64,000 nt of DNA from Pseudomonadota bacterium (GTDB lineage Bacteria > Pseudomonadota > Gammaproteobacteria > Xanthomonadales > SZUA-38), in contig JBCCCR010000030.1 of the NCBI GenBank assembly GCA_039033415.1, positions 1-64,000 of the forward strand. The letters run 5' to 3'. Positions 1 through 9,686 of the stretch are shown one piece after another (the first letter of the stretch is position 1; the number at the start of each line of letters is the position of its first letter). The notes beneath the pieces were generated by a model. That model made no database searches. It was not told the origin of the DNA and saw only the letters and a program-made list of their open reading frames with translations. A program made the position numbers and the translations under genes.

Positions 1-55
1 AACAAGTCCGTCAAACTTCCATCAAGCAATATGGCGCCTCCGGACACATGCTCTT

Positions 56-78
56 CCCTGTATCAGCCGCTTACAGGG
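56..78 (+). promoter_or_regulatory. Hairpin covering the ribosome binding site of the first gene
   Basis: A perfect 7-base inverted repeat (CCCTGTA at 56-62 and TACAGGG at 72-78) encloses a 9-base loop. Its 3' arm contains most of the purine-rich AGGGAG element (75-80) that lies 8 bases before the ATG at 89. If it folds in the mRNA it would hide the Shine-Dalgarno sequence and damp translation. The repeat is seen directly; the regulatory role is inference. The 55 bases before it show no recognisable feature. Confidence 0.4.
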
Positions 79-88
79 AGACGACGCG

Positions 89-2290
89 ATGATCATCCGA
101 GCTACTTTCACCACCTTGCTTCTGCTGCTGCCGGCGCTGGCCTTCGGAGGCTCGGTCGAGGTTAACTTATCGGCCACGGACCCGACTGCCAATGAGCTTG
201 GTCAGGAAAGCGGGACCATTCGCGTGACGCGAAATACGACCGCTGGCAGTCTAACGGTGAACGTATCGATCAGCGGCACGGCCTCGGTCAACGATTTCAG
301 CTACAGCGACGGCGGCGAGCTGGCCGTTCTTGAACGGGTCAGTTTCTTCAGCGGTCAGGACACCGTGGACATTGTGTTTACCGCCGCCCTGGACAACCTG
401 GTTGAGGGGCAGGAGCAATTCGACGTTTCTCTGGAAGCCGGCACTGGATACAGCGTCGGCTCGTCGACCAGCGGAAGCATCGTCATCGAAGACGACCCAC
501 CGGTGGTGACGCTTGAAGCAACCGATACCACGGCGGACGAGGCCGGGCAGGACGTCTTGGTGTTCCGCTTCGGCCGTACCGGCGGCAACGTAAACCAGAA
601 TCTTGACGTCAACGTCAACATCGAACCAACCACAACGGTGACCCTTACTGGCGCGGCCTTCGATCTTTCGGGAGACGACGGTGGCACCCTGGCGACCTTT
701 CAGCGGATTACCATCTTCGGTGGCAATCCGAGCCGAGACCTGACGTTTACACCGGTACTGGATAATCGGATTGAACCCGTCGAACAACTGGACCTGTCAC
801 TGGATTCCGGGAGCTACAATATCGGCTCACAGAACAGCGCAAGCGCCACCCTGGCCGACGACCCACCCGTTGTCACCCTGGAAGCGATCGACAACAGCGC
901 GGACGAGGCCGGTCAAGACGTGATGGTGTTCCGCTTCGGCCGTACCGGCGGCAACGTTAATCAAAACCTCGACGTCAGCGTTAACATCGAGTCGACCACA
1001 ACCGTGACCCTCACCGGCGGCGCCTTCGATCTGAGCGGCGACGACGGTGGCACCCTCGCAACTTTTCAGCGGATCACCATCTCAAGCGGCAATGCGAGCC
1101 GTGATCTGACCTATACGCCGGTACTCGACAATCGAATTGAGTCCGTCGAGCAGCTCGATTTGTCCATCGCCCCTGGAAGCTACAACATCGGCGCTCCCAG
1201 CAGCGGTAGCGCCACGCTGGCCGACGATCCGCCGACCGTGACGCTGGAAGCGATCGACGACATTGCAGACGAAGCGGGCCAGGATGTGATCGTCTTCCGC
1301 TTCGCCCGCACCGGAGGCAACATCAATCAGGCCCTCACAGTGAATGTCAACATCGAACCGACGACAACCGTCAGCCTCACCGGCGGTGGTTTTGATCTGA
1401 GCGCTGACGATGGCGGTACGTTGTCGGCGTTTCAGACAGTCTCGATTCCTGGCGCAAGCGCTAGCCGCGACGTCACGCTAACGCCGGTGCTGGACAACCG
1501 CTTGGAGTCCGATGAACAGCTCGATCTGTCGATTAACTCAGGTAGTTACGTTGTCGGTACACCCAGCAGCGGAAGCGCACTCCTGGCAGACGACCCACCG
1601 GTCGTCAGCGTTAGCGTCGTTCAGCAGCAGGCCGCCGAGGGCGGCCCCGCCGGGATAGTCAGCGTGGATCGTACCGGCGGAAACATCGATCTAGCGCTGA
1701 CCATCAACGCAGAGATCAGCGCGAGCTCAACCGTTAGCAACAGCGACTTCGCAGTCGACGACGGCGGCACCCTGCAGGCTTTCGGAACCATTACCTTGCC
1801 AGCAGGGTCGGCCAGTCGTGAGCTAGGCTTTACCGCAGCGCTTGACGATCTGACGGAAGGTGACGAAACCTTGACCCTAGATCTCCTCCTCGGTAGCTAC
1901 GTGCGAGGAAATCCAGCGTCCGCCACGCTGCTGTTTACGGACGACCGGCTGTTTGCGAACGGTTTCGAGCAGGAGATAGTTGGTCTCAAGTCTTGCTCCC
2001 TCAGCGACAGAACCAGGCTGTCCTCAACGGCGTTTGACGTTGTCGGCTCGCAGGCGCTCGAACTTTCTACCAACCTGGTCTGGCTGCGCTGCAGTCCTCT
2101 CCAGCACTATGACTGGCTCGGCGTTCTGTGCGGCGGACAGGGGGGTAGCCTTTCGCCCGACGTTGCAGCGGTGCTGGCGGACTTCAACGCCGGCCTGCTG
2201 GGAGATCATGCCGGCGTCAGCAGCTGGCGTCTCGCGACGCCCCTCGAAAAAGCCGAGGCCGGCTTCACAGGAACCTGCTTCGTGCGCTGA
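89..2290 (+). CDS. Secreted Calx-beta repeat protein with internal FE-tag and C-terminal Lcl/DUF1566-like domain
   Basis: The 733-residue protein begins with a signal peptide (hydrophobic core around residues 7-19, likely cut near FGG-SVEV). Five Calx-beta-like modules of about 122 residues follow (roughly 24-136, 137-258, 259-380, 381-503 and 504-618), each closing on an ADDPP-type linker rich in Asp, as expected for calcium-binding extracellular folds. Residues 621-627 read LFANGFE, the motif that ends seven other proteins here. In this protein it is followed by about 106 residues with paired Cys, a W-x-R-C element and a WRLATPLEKAE segment, resembling the Lcl C-terminal (DUF1566) domain. 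Start: ATG with AGGGAG eight bases upstream. Likely role: cell-surface or matrix protein. The exact function is unknown, and the Lcl assignment is by eye. Confidence 0.85.
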   Translation: MIIRATFTTLLLLLPALAFGGSVEVNLSATDPTANELGQESGTIRVTRNTTAGSLTVNVSISGTASVNDFSYSDGGELAVLERVSFFSGQDTVDIVFTAALDNLVEGQEQFDVSLEAGTGYSVGSSTSGSIVIEDDPPVVTLEATDTTADEAGQDVLVFRFGRTGGNVNQNLDVNVNIEPTTTVTLTGAAFDLSGDDGGTLATFQRITIFGGNPSRDLTFTPVLDNRIEPVEQLDLSLDSGSYNIGSQNSASATLADDPPVVTLEAIDNSADEAGQDVMVFRFGRTGGNVNQNLDVSVNIESTTTVTLTGGAFDLSGDDGGTLATFQRITISSGNASRDLTYTPVLDNRIESVEQLDLSIAPGSYNIGAPSSGSATLADDPPTVTLEAIDDIADEAGQDVIVFRFARTGGNINQALTVNVNIEPTTTVSLTGGGFDLSADDGGTLSAFQTVSIPGASASRDVTLTPVLDNRLESDEQLDLSINSGSYVVGTPSSGSALLADDPPVVSVSVVQQQAAEGGPAGIVSVDRTGGNIDLALTINAEISASSTVSNSDFAVDDGGTLQAFGTITLPAGSASRELGFTAALDDLTEGDETLTLDLLLGSYVRGNPASATLLFTDDRLFANGFEQEIVGLKSCSLSDRTRLSSTAFDVVGSQALELSTNLVWLRCSPLQHYDWLGVLCGGQGGSLSPDVAAVLADFNAGLLGDHAGVSSWRLATPLEKAEAGFTGTCFVR
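499..1600 (+). repeat. Three tandem ~366-bp Calx-beta coding repeats
   Basis: Units begin near 499, 865 and 1231 at the codons for PP-x-VTLEA. They stay in frame at a period of about 122 codons. The first two units are visibly similar at the DNA level, with long identical runs around the FRFGRTGGN and FDLSGDDGG segments, so they look like a relatively recent duplication. The third unit and the outer modules are more diverged. Confidence 0.75.
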
Positions 2291-2297
2291 ATCTCCG

Positions 2298-2324
2298 GGG
2301 TCGGCGTCGCTGCGGCGCCGACCC
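2298..2324 (+). terminator. Candidate terminator hairpin after the Calx-beta gene
   Basis: A 12-bp stem (GGGTCGGCGTCG against CGGCGCCGACCC, one G-U pair) with a 3-base loop starts 8 bases after the TGA stop. No strong T-run follows, so termination is likely but not certain. Confidence 0.5.
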
Positions 2325-2532
2325 TCAAACGAAGGCAAACCGACTACGAAGGACGCTTGTGGCTGGCGGCGTTCTTAAACTCTCCTTACGACAGACCGAT
2401 AACACATGGATCGGACGCACCTGACGCATCACGTCACGGTGAACCTGTATTGACTGGAGTGCCCGACAGAGTTCGCAGTTTTCGCGTAGCTGCGGTGCTA
2501 GTGTCCTGGGTCGTTTTGGGAGAGTGTTGGTG

Positions 2533-4014
2533 ATGAATCCTCGGCTTGTGTGTCGATGCCTTTGTGCGGTCACGCTCTTGTTTTTGAGCGCGTCTGTCCT
2601 CGCGGGCGGGTTACGCTATGTAGCTGCAGACGGCAGCGATCAAACCGGTGACGGCACCATCGGCAACCCCTGGGCTAGCCTGACCCACGCGGTGGACAAC
2701 GCGGTCGGGGGCGACACAATTCTCGTTCGGCCTGGCCTCTACAATGGGCGGCAATCCCTGCGCCGGCAGTTTGACCAGCCCGTCACGGTGCGATCAGAGC
2801 TGCCCTACCAGGCACAGCTTCGGCACAACAGCGGTGCGGCCCTCGTGGTGTTCACTGGCCGCAACCTCGTGATCGAAGGATTCGACATTGCCCATGCGCC
2901 GGGCAATACCGGCGGGCTGGTGGTGCAGGTTCAGGATCTGCTCGGCGCGGTGAACGGCAGCGATGGCGGCAATGATCCGGTTGTGTCAGACATTACGTTT
3001 CGCAACAACATTATCCACGACAGCACCAACAACGACCTGCTTAAAATCAACAACGGCGCCGAGCGGGTGCGGGTGATCGGCAACCTGTTCTACAACCAGT
3101 TTGGTTCCGACGAGCACATGGACGTCAACAGCGTGATCGATGTGGTCATCGAAGACAACGTGTTCTTCAACAGCGTGGATAACGGCACCAGCTCTTACGT
3201 GGTCGTCAAAGACTCCAACGGCAGCAGCGATACGGTGGTGGGCACCCAAGACGTCACGGTCCGCCGCAACGTGTTTGCGAATTGGCTAGGCAACGCAGGA
3301 CAAAGTTTTCTGCGCTTCGGTGAAGACGGGACGTCCAATTTTGAGGCTCGCGACCTGCTGGTGGAAAACAACCTGATGATCGGCAACAGCACCGATCTAA
3401 TGCGCTCCCCGCTAACCGTCCAGGGCTCTCGCGACCTGGTTTTCCGCAACAACACGCTGGTGGGCGATATGGCAGCGCGCAGCTTTGCCGGCCGGCTGCT
3501 GGCCTCCGGCGCCAATCCGGCCAACGAGAATCTGACATTTACCAACAACATTTACGCGGACCCCACCGGGACAATGGGCACGGAGGGATTTAGCGGTGTC
3601 GACCTGTTCGACGCGCCTGCCGGTGACACGGCAGCAGCTACGCTGGACAACAACCTATACTTCAACGGCGCGAACCCCATCCCCGAGGATAACGGTCAGG
3701 ACCTGCGCTTCAGCGACGACGCTAACGCCATCGTTGCCGATCCGCAGTTCGCCGATCAGAGTGGTCTCGTGCCGCCCACCTGGAACGGGACGACCTTTAC
3801 CGACGGCTCCAGCACAATCAGAGAAGTGTTCGAGTCGCTTGTCAGTCGCTACGGCACACCCGCACCGGGCACGGCTGGTGTGGATGCGGCCGACCCAGCG
3901 ACCGCACCATTTGACGACATCCTTGGGCGGGAGCGTGGCCCCAGCCCCGACATCGGTGCTTTGGAGCTGGACCCAGTGACCGACACGATATTCCGAAACA
4001 GCTTCGAGTCCTAA
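2533..4014 (+). CDS. Secreted right-handed beta-helix protein with C-terminal FE-tag
   Basis: A 493-residue protein with a signal peptide (hydrophobic core CAVTLLFLSASVLAG). The mature part opens with the pattern typical of pectate-lyase-like beta-helix proteins (YVAADGSD, PWASLTHAVD, GDTILVRPG). About ten short coils with repeated NN-I/L-x segments (for example FRNNII, VENNLM, FRNNTL, FTNNIY) follow to about residue 400. It ends in TDTIFRNSFES, the shared tag. No catalytic site of a lyase or hydrolase is evident, so an adhesin or matrix role is as likely as a carbohydrate-active one. The ATG at 2533 is chosen because the signal peptide starts there; GGGAG at 2518-2522 also suits the in-frame GTG at 2530. 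The 242-base gap upstream holds only the terminator candidate. Confidence 0.82.
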   Translation: MNPRLVCRCLCAVTLLFLSASVLAGGLRYVAADGSDQTGDGTIGNPWASLTHAVDNAVGGDTILVRPGLYNGRQSLRRQFDQPVTVRSELPYQAQLRHNSGAALVVFTGRNLVIEGFDIAHAPGNTGGLVVQVQDLLGAVNGSDGGNDPVVSDITFRNNIIHDSTNNDLLKINNGAERVRVIGNLFYNQFGSDEHMDVNSVIDVVIEDNVFFNSVDNGTSSYVVVKDSNGSSDTVVGTQDVTVRRNVFANWLGNAGQSFLRFGEDGTSNFEARDLLVENNLMIGNSTDLMRSPLTVQGSRDLVFRNNTLVGDMAARSFAGRLLASGANPANENLTFTNNIYADPTGTMGTEGFSGVDLFDAPAGDTAAATLDNNLYFNGANPIPEDNGQDLRFSDDANAIVADPQFADQSGLVPPTWNGTTFTDGSSTIREVFESLVSRYGTPAPGTAGVDAADPATAPFDDILGRERGPSPDIGALELDPVTDTIFRNSFES

Positions 4015-4039
4015 GTCCTCGGCCGACGACCGAGCCGCT

Positions 4040-7000
4040 TTACTGCGACTCAAAACCCGAGGCAAACAGCCCGTCCACTCTGAGCTCCACCGCGCCGATA
4101 TCACACGCGGCACTCCCGTCGCCGTTGCCATCCTCCGGCCGTGTCACGCCTCGGGCATCGCCGGCGGGGCAGCTGGCGGCATCACCACCATCCACCAGCA
4201 GCGAGGTGATCCGCGGATTCAGCGTCGGCACAAGAACGCCGTTGGGCCCAATGGGATTCAGGTCCGCATCTTCGGCGAGAATATCGCTGGGCAGCGGCGA
4301 CAGCTCACAGCCCGCTAGATCGCCAAGCAGGTTATTGCCCAACGACACGATGCTGCCACCGTCGGCCGTAACACAGTTTGGCGGCGAATCGGGCCCAGCA
4401 AAAAAGTCCGCGGAGGGCGAGTTACCTGCCAGCATCGAGTTGACCAGGGTCACCTCCGTGCCGGACCCGAAGGCGTTCAGAGCGGCGGACGTTGTCACCC
4501 AGCAGCATCCGCCGCTGTTGCCGGTGATCGTCAGGTTGACCAGGGTCGCGTCGTTATTGAACACCAGGCCTCCACCGCGGTTGCCTACCACGGTGACGTT
4601 CTCCAGATAGCTGGTGCCCGAGATATTAAAGAGCGCCGCACCGTCGGCGGACGTCTGGTTGCCATCGAAGGTGGTGTCACGAAGATCGACATTCGCGTCC
4701 GCAAAAACGGCGGCGCCAAAAGAGCCGTTAACCCGGTTGGCGGTAAATCGGACCCCCCGCGTAAACAGGTCTCCCCGCGCGCTGAGGCCGCCGCCTTCGC
4801 TGCTGATCGTCAGATCTTCCAGGCGCAGGGTTGCGCCGGCCTCGTTGACCAGCGCCGTGAAGCCGGCGCCACCAAAAATGATCGTACGCTCAGCGCCATT
4901 GCCAAGCAGCGTCAGGCTGTCGGTGACATTCAGTGGTGCGGTCTCCCCGACCTGATAGGTGCCGCTGCCCAGCGCAATCGACTGCTGGCCTGGCAGCGCG
5001 TTGGCCTCTTCGATGGCGGCCCGCAGCGTGCAGACGCCGTCTTCGCTGGCACATAGGCCGTCACCGGCATTAACGTCACCTTTGTCGGTTAGCGCTTCTT
5101 CAGTACTGCCCACCTGAAGATCGGCTGGCCTTAAGACCGGCGTGATCTGGGCGAGCGTGTTGTCTGGCGTCTGATCCGACTGATCCTGGGTCACCCGCAC
5201 GTCGGTCCGAAGGCGCAGGCCAAGATCGACATCGAAGGGCACTCGGGCGCTAACGTTGACCGCGGCCGTTGCCCCGGGCCCCAGGTCAGCCAAGGCGCAG
5301 CGCAGCTGCCGACCGCTGCGCTGACACCCAGCGGCGGCGATGGAGCTGAGCTCAAACTCCGGCGCAACGTCGATGGTCATCTCCACGCCGGTGGCCATCT
5401 GCCCAGCACCGGCGCTCGGCGCCAGGTTCTCAACGGAAAACTCATAGCCGACAATCTGGCCGGGCAGTGCGGCGTCGCTTGAGGGCGAGCTCGAAAGCTG
5501 GAGGTCCAAACCGTCGATCACGGTCACCGTCGCCTCGGCGCATCCGGTGGTGGACTGCGCCGTAGGGACCTTGCTGGAACCCGAGCCCACCATCTGGTCG
5601 GTGACGCAAACCTCCAGCGTATAGCTGCCCGGCGCGGTGTAAACATGCTCAGCGGTGATCCGGCCGGGTCCAACGTCACCCTCGTCCAGGATCGGACCGG
5701 TCAGCTGGCCATTCATGTCGATCTCGCCTTCCGGTGACGCAGTGCCGTCACCCCAGTTGATGGCCAGGCCGTGCAAATCTTTAGCGTCCGGATCATCAAA
5801 ATCATGACGCAGAGTAAAGGTAAAGCCAGTGCTCACCTGCGCGTCATCCAAAGGGCTGACTACCGGCGGATCGTTCACGTTCAGGACGTCAACCTCCACT
5901 CGTTCCGGCGCCGATTCATCCAGGCCGTCGAAAGCAGCGAAGGTGAAACTATCTGGCCCGACATAGTTGGGGTCGGACAGGTAGCGCGCCTCGTCACCGA
6001 CGACAATCACGCTGCCGTTGGACGGCGGGTCGATCAGGTTGAAGGTGAGCACGTCCAGCGGATCCAGCTCCGCGCCGTCCAGCATAATCGGCGTCTCAAC
6101 ATCCTCTAAAGCAACGGCGCTGATGCCGGGCGTTGCGGTCGGCGGCCGGAAGTTTCGGCGCACCGCAATCTCCACCGTGGCGGGCGCGGTGCGGGCCGGC
6201 TGACCGCTGTCGGGGTCGCGTACGCCGTCGCTGACGCTGAAGGTAAACTGATCCACCGATTCGGCCGGGTTCAGTGCGCCAAAGTCGTTGTTCGACTGAT
6301 AGACCAATTCAGCAAAATCCGGACCCTGGTCGGTAAACGGCGTGAGCAGCGATATGTGCAGCAGGTTGGTGCTCGGGTCCAGGATGTAGAAGCGGCCGGA
6401 GTTGACCGAGATATCCTGCGGATTGCCGAAGTCACCCAGGACAAAACAGCTGCCATCACACTCCGACTCCGCTTCGCCAGCGAAAAACCCCTCCGGCGTA
6501 AAGCGCTGGATGCGCTGGTTGGCCGTATCCGCGACGTAGATGTTGCCTCGCGGATCGATGTCCAGCCCCTGGGGGCTGCGAAACTGGCCCGGCCGGCAGC
6601 CGAAGTTGCCCAGGTTGGAGAAGGTCAGGCCGCAGAAGTCCTTTTCTTCCTGGGTGATGGCATCATCGATAATGCAGGTTGCGTCCGTGCAGGAAAAACC
6701 CAGGCTGCGGCGGTTGGTCACGTCGCAGACCGCATCCTGCCCGGGCGCCAGGTCTACGTCGCAACGTCCCAGCCAGCCGATCGGTTCACCAATCTGAACC
6801 AGCCCGTCAGCATCCACCCAGGAGGGTCCGTACTTGTAGATACGGTTGTTGCGGGTTGCGTAGACAAACCCGTCAGCGTCCAGCGCCAGCGCGCGCGACG
6901 AGACGTTTGTATTGCTGTTGTTGGTTACGTCGTCCGACAGGTAGTCAATGAATTGGGTGGCCGAGGTAGTGTCGTCAACCAGTTCCAGGGCGTAGATCCT

Positions 7001-9556
7001 CCCCTTTTCGTCCATCACGTAGAGCACGCCGTTGGCGTCGACCACCGCGCTGCGGGCCTCGCGAATCTCGCAAAAATTATTCGTGCCAAAGTTGGTGCAG
7101 GTCCCGGTGGCGCGATCGTCTACGTCGTCCAGGTCGTAAGCCTGCACCTCGTTGAGCGCAAGGTCGTAGGTCCGAACAAAAGCGTCACCGCCGCTGGAGT
7201 TGGTGGTGACAACAATCAGCTGGGTGAACTCATCAACCACAAGATCCGCGGGCTCCGCCGTCTGGATCGCCAGCGGGGACTCGCTGCCGTCCGGGTCAAA
7301 ACCCGCCGGAAACACCGCGATTCGCGGCCTGCGGCTGGCCGTCCCACCACCGCGGCAGTCGATTCGGCCGCGGTCCATCACGAACGTCCTGCCGTCTTCG
7401 GATACGTCGATAAAGCTCGGCTCCACCGGATACTTGATCTGGAAGTCCTGTTCGGAATTGGCCGGGTCGCAGAATTGGTCGAAAAGGTCTCCGGTCGGCA
7501 CGTTTCGGGCAACGCGAAAGTCTTCGACAAAATAAGGATAAAGCGGGGCCACAAAGAACCCGTTCTCGGGATACTGCTCCACAAAAAAGCGCAGCGGGTC
7601 ACCGTCCGGGTCGCTGCCGGTCAGGCGCAGCGTGGTCGGCTCAAACGAAACGGCCTCCTCCCGATTAGCGCCGGTCTGAGCATCCGCGGTGGGATCAGCG
7701 TTGCTGGCCTTGAGATTCACAAGCTGCACTGCCGTTGTGCTGTTGCCGGAGGCGTCGGTGGCAGTCCAGGTCACTTCGGTCAAACCCTGCTCCAGCGGCA
7801 GGTTGGCGTTGTTGGTGATCAGCGGATCTAAGTCGACAAAGTCGAACACCAGCGGCTGACCCAGCTCGCTCACGGTTTGCTCCGTGATCTCGACAATATC
7901 CGGCGGCGGCAGCAGCGCCGGCGGGCGAATATCCACCACCTCAACCCGCATGGTGGCCGGCGTTTGGTTGGGAATGCCGTTGTTGTTGGGTCCGAGGTCC
8001 TCAGCGGTCCAGGTGATGGTAAAGCTCTGGTCCTGCGCCTGCGTGCTGACCGGCCAGAAGGTGCGCCGCGCATCATTCGGATACGCCGCCGTGAACGTCA
8101 CCGGGCGATCGCAGGGATCGAACACTCGGTAAAGCTGCTTCAGCAGCGGCTCGTAGCGGCGAGTTGAAACGCCACCTGGCTCGTCCGCCTCAATCTGCAC
8201 CCGCAGCTCGTCGTTGATCAGTATGGCGGTGATCCGCCCTTCGAGCATGGCGGCATTTTCCGGTTCCGGAAGGATCTGCGGCGGTCGGTCGTCGATGATC
8301 GTGACCGTTTGAAACGCCACGCTGGTATTGCCCCAGCGCCAGCCGCCGAGGAAGAAGTCGCTGGTGATTAGCAGCGCTTCCTGCGCAACGCGCAGCAGAA
8401 TCGACTTGTAGTACGGCACCTTGGCGCCGGTGGGTACGCCGGGTATCAGCGGGGAGAATAGGTCCAGCAGACCCATCTTGGCGTTGGCACGCCACACCAG
8501 CGTATTCTCGCCGACCGGTACCGCCAGCTCGCGATTGACTACGTACGGGCACTCGTAGCTTGGGCCGACCCCCGACTCCAGCTGACTGAAGCGCTTCGTG
8601 CCGTTCTTGTCGTCACACTCGCGATAGATGGCGTCGGTACCGTCGAGCGACGAATCGGTCAGCAGGGCGCGAAGGCTGAAGTTTTCGACGCTGGGTGCGG
8701 GGGGTGAATCGAACTGGAGGCTCACCTCCACCTCGGTATTGTGATGGTAGACAATCGGCGTACCGAGCTGGCCCCAGTTGTATTCAAATTTCAGAGGCAC
8801 GCCCAGGGCGTTTTCGTACTCCGCCACCATGTGCGGCTGCAGAAAATTCTTCACGCACTGGCCGGGTACGACCGAGCGCACGATATCCGCCGGCGGCTCG
8901 ATCACCGTTTTGCAGAACTTCAGGCCCAGATTCGACGTGTAGGCAGCGGCGTTTGCGGCGGTCACCGTAAGGGGGTCGAACGCGACGAGCGCAACTCCGA
9001 AGGCGACATTGTAGGTGAGTCCCAGCGGGACCTGACAGATCAGCGCATCGGTGTTGCCCCCGCCTTTCTGCGACGGATTCCCAGCATAGAGCGCCTCGAC
9101 GTACTCCGGATCGCTCAAAGCTCGACCGTGGATCTCTCGGATTTCCACCCGGTCAAAAGGTTGCCTAGTGCTCAGGGAGAGCATGCCGTCTGGCGCGGGC
9201 CTGACGCTGGGCAGCTTCTGGTCACCCAAGGCAAAACGCTCAAGCGCGAGCGATTCCGGTCCGCGAAAGGCTTCAATCGCGTAGATCGAGTCGCCAGCCG
9301 GATCGTCCAGCTGCGCAACAAAGCGCGTCTGCGGCGCTAAGAACTGAAGGACCAGGGGTTCGGTAAGGGTAATCCGCCCCTGCCGATAGGGGAGCGTCTG
9401 CAGCGTGTGCCGCGTCAGCTCAGCGTCTCCGCCTGACTTGTCAGATGATTGCAGCGCTGTCAGCCCCGACAGGTCTGGTGGCGTTGCGGCAGTACCCGTT
9501 TCGCAGATGAGCCAAAAACCGCAGATGACCGCAAAAAAGATATTTTTTCCTGACAT
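4040..9556 (-). CDS. Giant secreted multidomain protein (HYR, NHL, cadherin-like, DUF11, CSLREA/beta-helix) with FE-tag
   Basis: An 1838-residue protein with a signal peptide (MSGKNIFFAVICGFWLIC...). Order of modules: a Cys-containing N-terminal region (to ~420); HYR-like segments with TWTATDASGN (~570-620); a beta-propeller/NHL region with IDPRGNIYVAD and RIQRFTPEGFFAG (~760-1080); cadherin/VCBS-like stretches (~1120-1230); a PKD-like segment; a DUF11-like domain (~1360-1460); a CSLREA motif (GDGLCASEDGVCTLRAAIEE, ~1495-1515); then a right-handed beta-helix with NN-L-x-coils; and finally GLFASGFESQ. It is paralogous along most of its length to the 17044-22545 gene. The in-frame GTG at 9565 is rejected because GGGAG lies 8 bases before the ATG at 9556. 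Likely extracellular or surface structural protein; substrate unknown. Confidence 0.82.
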   Translation of the reverse strand: MSGKNIFFAVICGFWLICETGTAATPPDLSGLTALQSSDKSGGDAELTRHTLQTLPYRQGRITLTEPLVLQFLAPQTRFVAQLDDPAGDSIYAIEAFRGPESLALERFALGDQKLPSVRPAPDGMLSLSTRQPFDRVEIREIHGRALSDPEYVEALYAGNPSQKGGGNTDALICQVPLGLTYNVAFGVALVAFDPLTVTAANAAAYTSNLGLKFCKTVIEPPADIVRSVVPGQCVKNFLQPHMVAEYENALGVPLKFEYNWGQLGTPIVYHHNTEVEVSLQFDSPPAPSVENFSLRALLTDSSLDGTDAIYRECDDKNGTKRFSQLESGVGPSYECPYVVNRELAVPVGENTLVWRANAKMGLLDLFSPLIPGVPTGAKVPYYKSILLRVAQEALLITSDFFLGGWRWGNTSVAFQTVTIIDDRPPQILPEPENAAMLEGRITAILINDELRVQIEADEPGGVSTRRYEPLLKQLYRVFDPCDRPVTFTAAYPNDARRTFWPVSTQAQDQSFTITWTAEDLGPNNNGIPNQTPATMRVEVVDIRPPALLPPPDIVEITEQTVSELGQPLVFDFVDLDPLITNNANLPLEQGLTEVTWTATDASGNSTTAVQLVNLKASNADPTADAQTGANREEAVSFEPTTLRLTGSDPDGDPLRFFVEQYPENGFFVAPLYPYFVEDFRVARNVPTGDLFDQFCDPANSEQDFQIKYPVEPSFIDVSEDGRTFVMDRGRIDCRGGGTASRRPRIAVFPAGFDPDGSESPLAIQTAEPADLVVDEFTQLIVVTTNSSGGDAFVRTYDLALNEVQAYDLDDVDDRATGTCTNFGTNNFCEIREARSAVVDANGVLYVMDEKGRIYALELVDDTTSATQFIDYLSDDVTNNSNTNVSSRALALDADGFVYATRNNRIYKYGPSWVDADGLVQIGEPIGWLGRCDVDLAPGQDAVCDVTNRRSLGFSCTDATCIIDDAITQEEKDFCGLTFSNLGNFGCRPGQFRSPQGLDIDPRGNIYVADTANQRIQRFTPEGFFAGEAESECDGSCFVLGDFGNPQDISVNSGRFYILDPSTNLLHISLLTPFTDQGPDFAELVYQSNNDFGALNPAESVDQFTFSVSDGVRDPDSGQPARTAPATVEIAVRRNFRPPTATPGISAVALEDVETPIMLDGAELDPLDVLTFNLIDPPSNGSVIVVGDEARYLSDPNYVGPDSFTFAAFDGLDESAPERVEVDVLNVNDPPVVSPLDDAQVSTGFTFTLRHDFDDPDAKDLHGLAINWGDGTASPEGEIDMNGQLTGPILDEGDVGPGRITAEHVYTAPGSYTLEVCVTDQMVGSGSSKVPTAQSTTGCAEATVTVIDGLDLQLSSSPSSDAALPGQIVGYEFSVENLAPSAGAGQMATGVEMTIDVAPEFELSSIAAAGCQRSGRQLRCALADLGPGATAAVNVSARVPFDVDLGLRLRTDVRVTQDQSDQTPDNTLAQITPVLRPADLQVGSTEEALTDKGDVNAGDGLCASEDGVCTLRAAIEEANALPGQQSIALGSGTYQVGETAPLNVTDSLTLLGNGAERTIIFGGAGFTALVNEAGATLRLEDLTISSEGGGLSARGDLFTRGVRFTANRVNGSFGAAVFADANVDLRDTTFDGNQTSADGAALFNISGTSYLENVTVVGNRGGGLVFNNDATLVNLTITGNSGGCCWVTTSAALNAFGSGTEVTLVNSMLAGNSPSADFFAGPDSPPNCVTADGGSIVSLGNNLLGDLAGCELSPLPSDILAEDADLNPIGPNGVLVPTLNPRITSLLVDGGDAASCPAGDARGVTRPEDGNGDGSAACDIGAVELRVDGLFASGFESQ

Positions 9557-9686
9557 AAGCCGCACTCCCGCTCCGTGGAATGCCGTTTAGCTTGCCAGAG
9601 TTACGCCCCCTGATCTGTCACCCTGGTTGCATAAGCCTGCCTCCAGGTTGCACTAGGATCGGTCGGCCTGCAGGGCTATTGCAGGG

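Noticed and set aside
6356-7831. Long open frame (491 codons) antisense to the first giant protein
   Set aside because: It has no recognisable protein character, no ribosome binding site and is fully antisense to a strongly supported gene; such frames are common in GC-rich DNA. The same applies to 19429-20688, 20809-21510 and 34457-35431.
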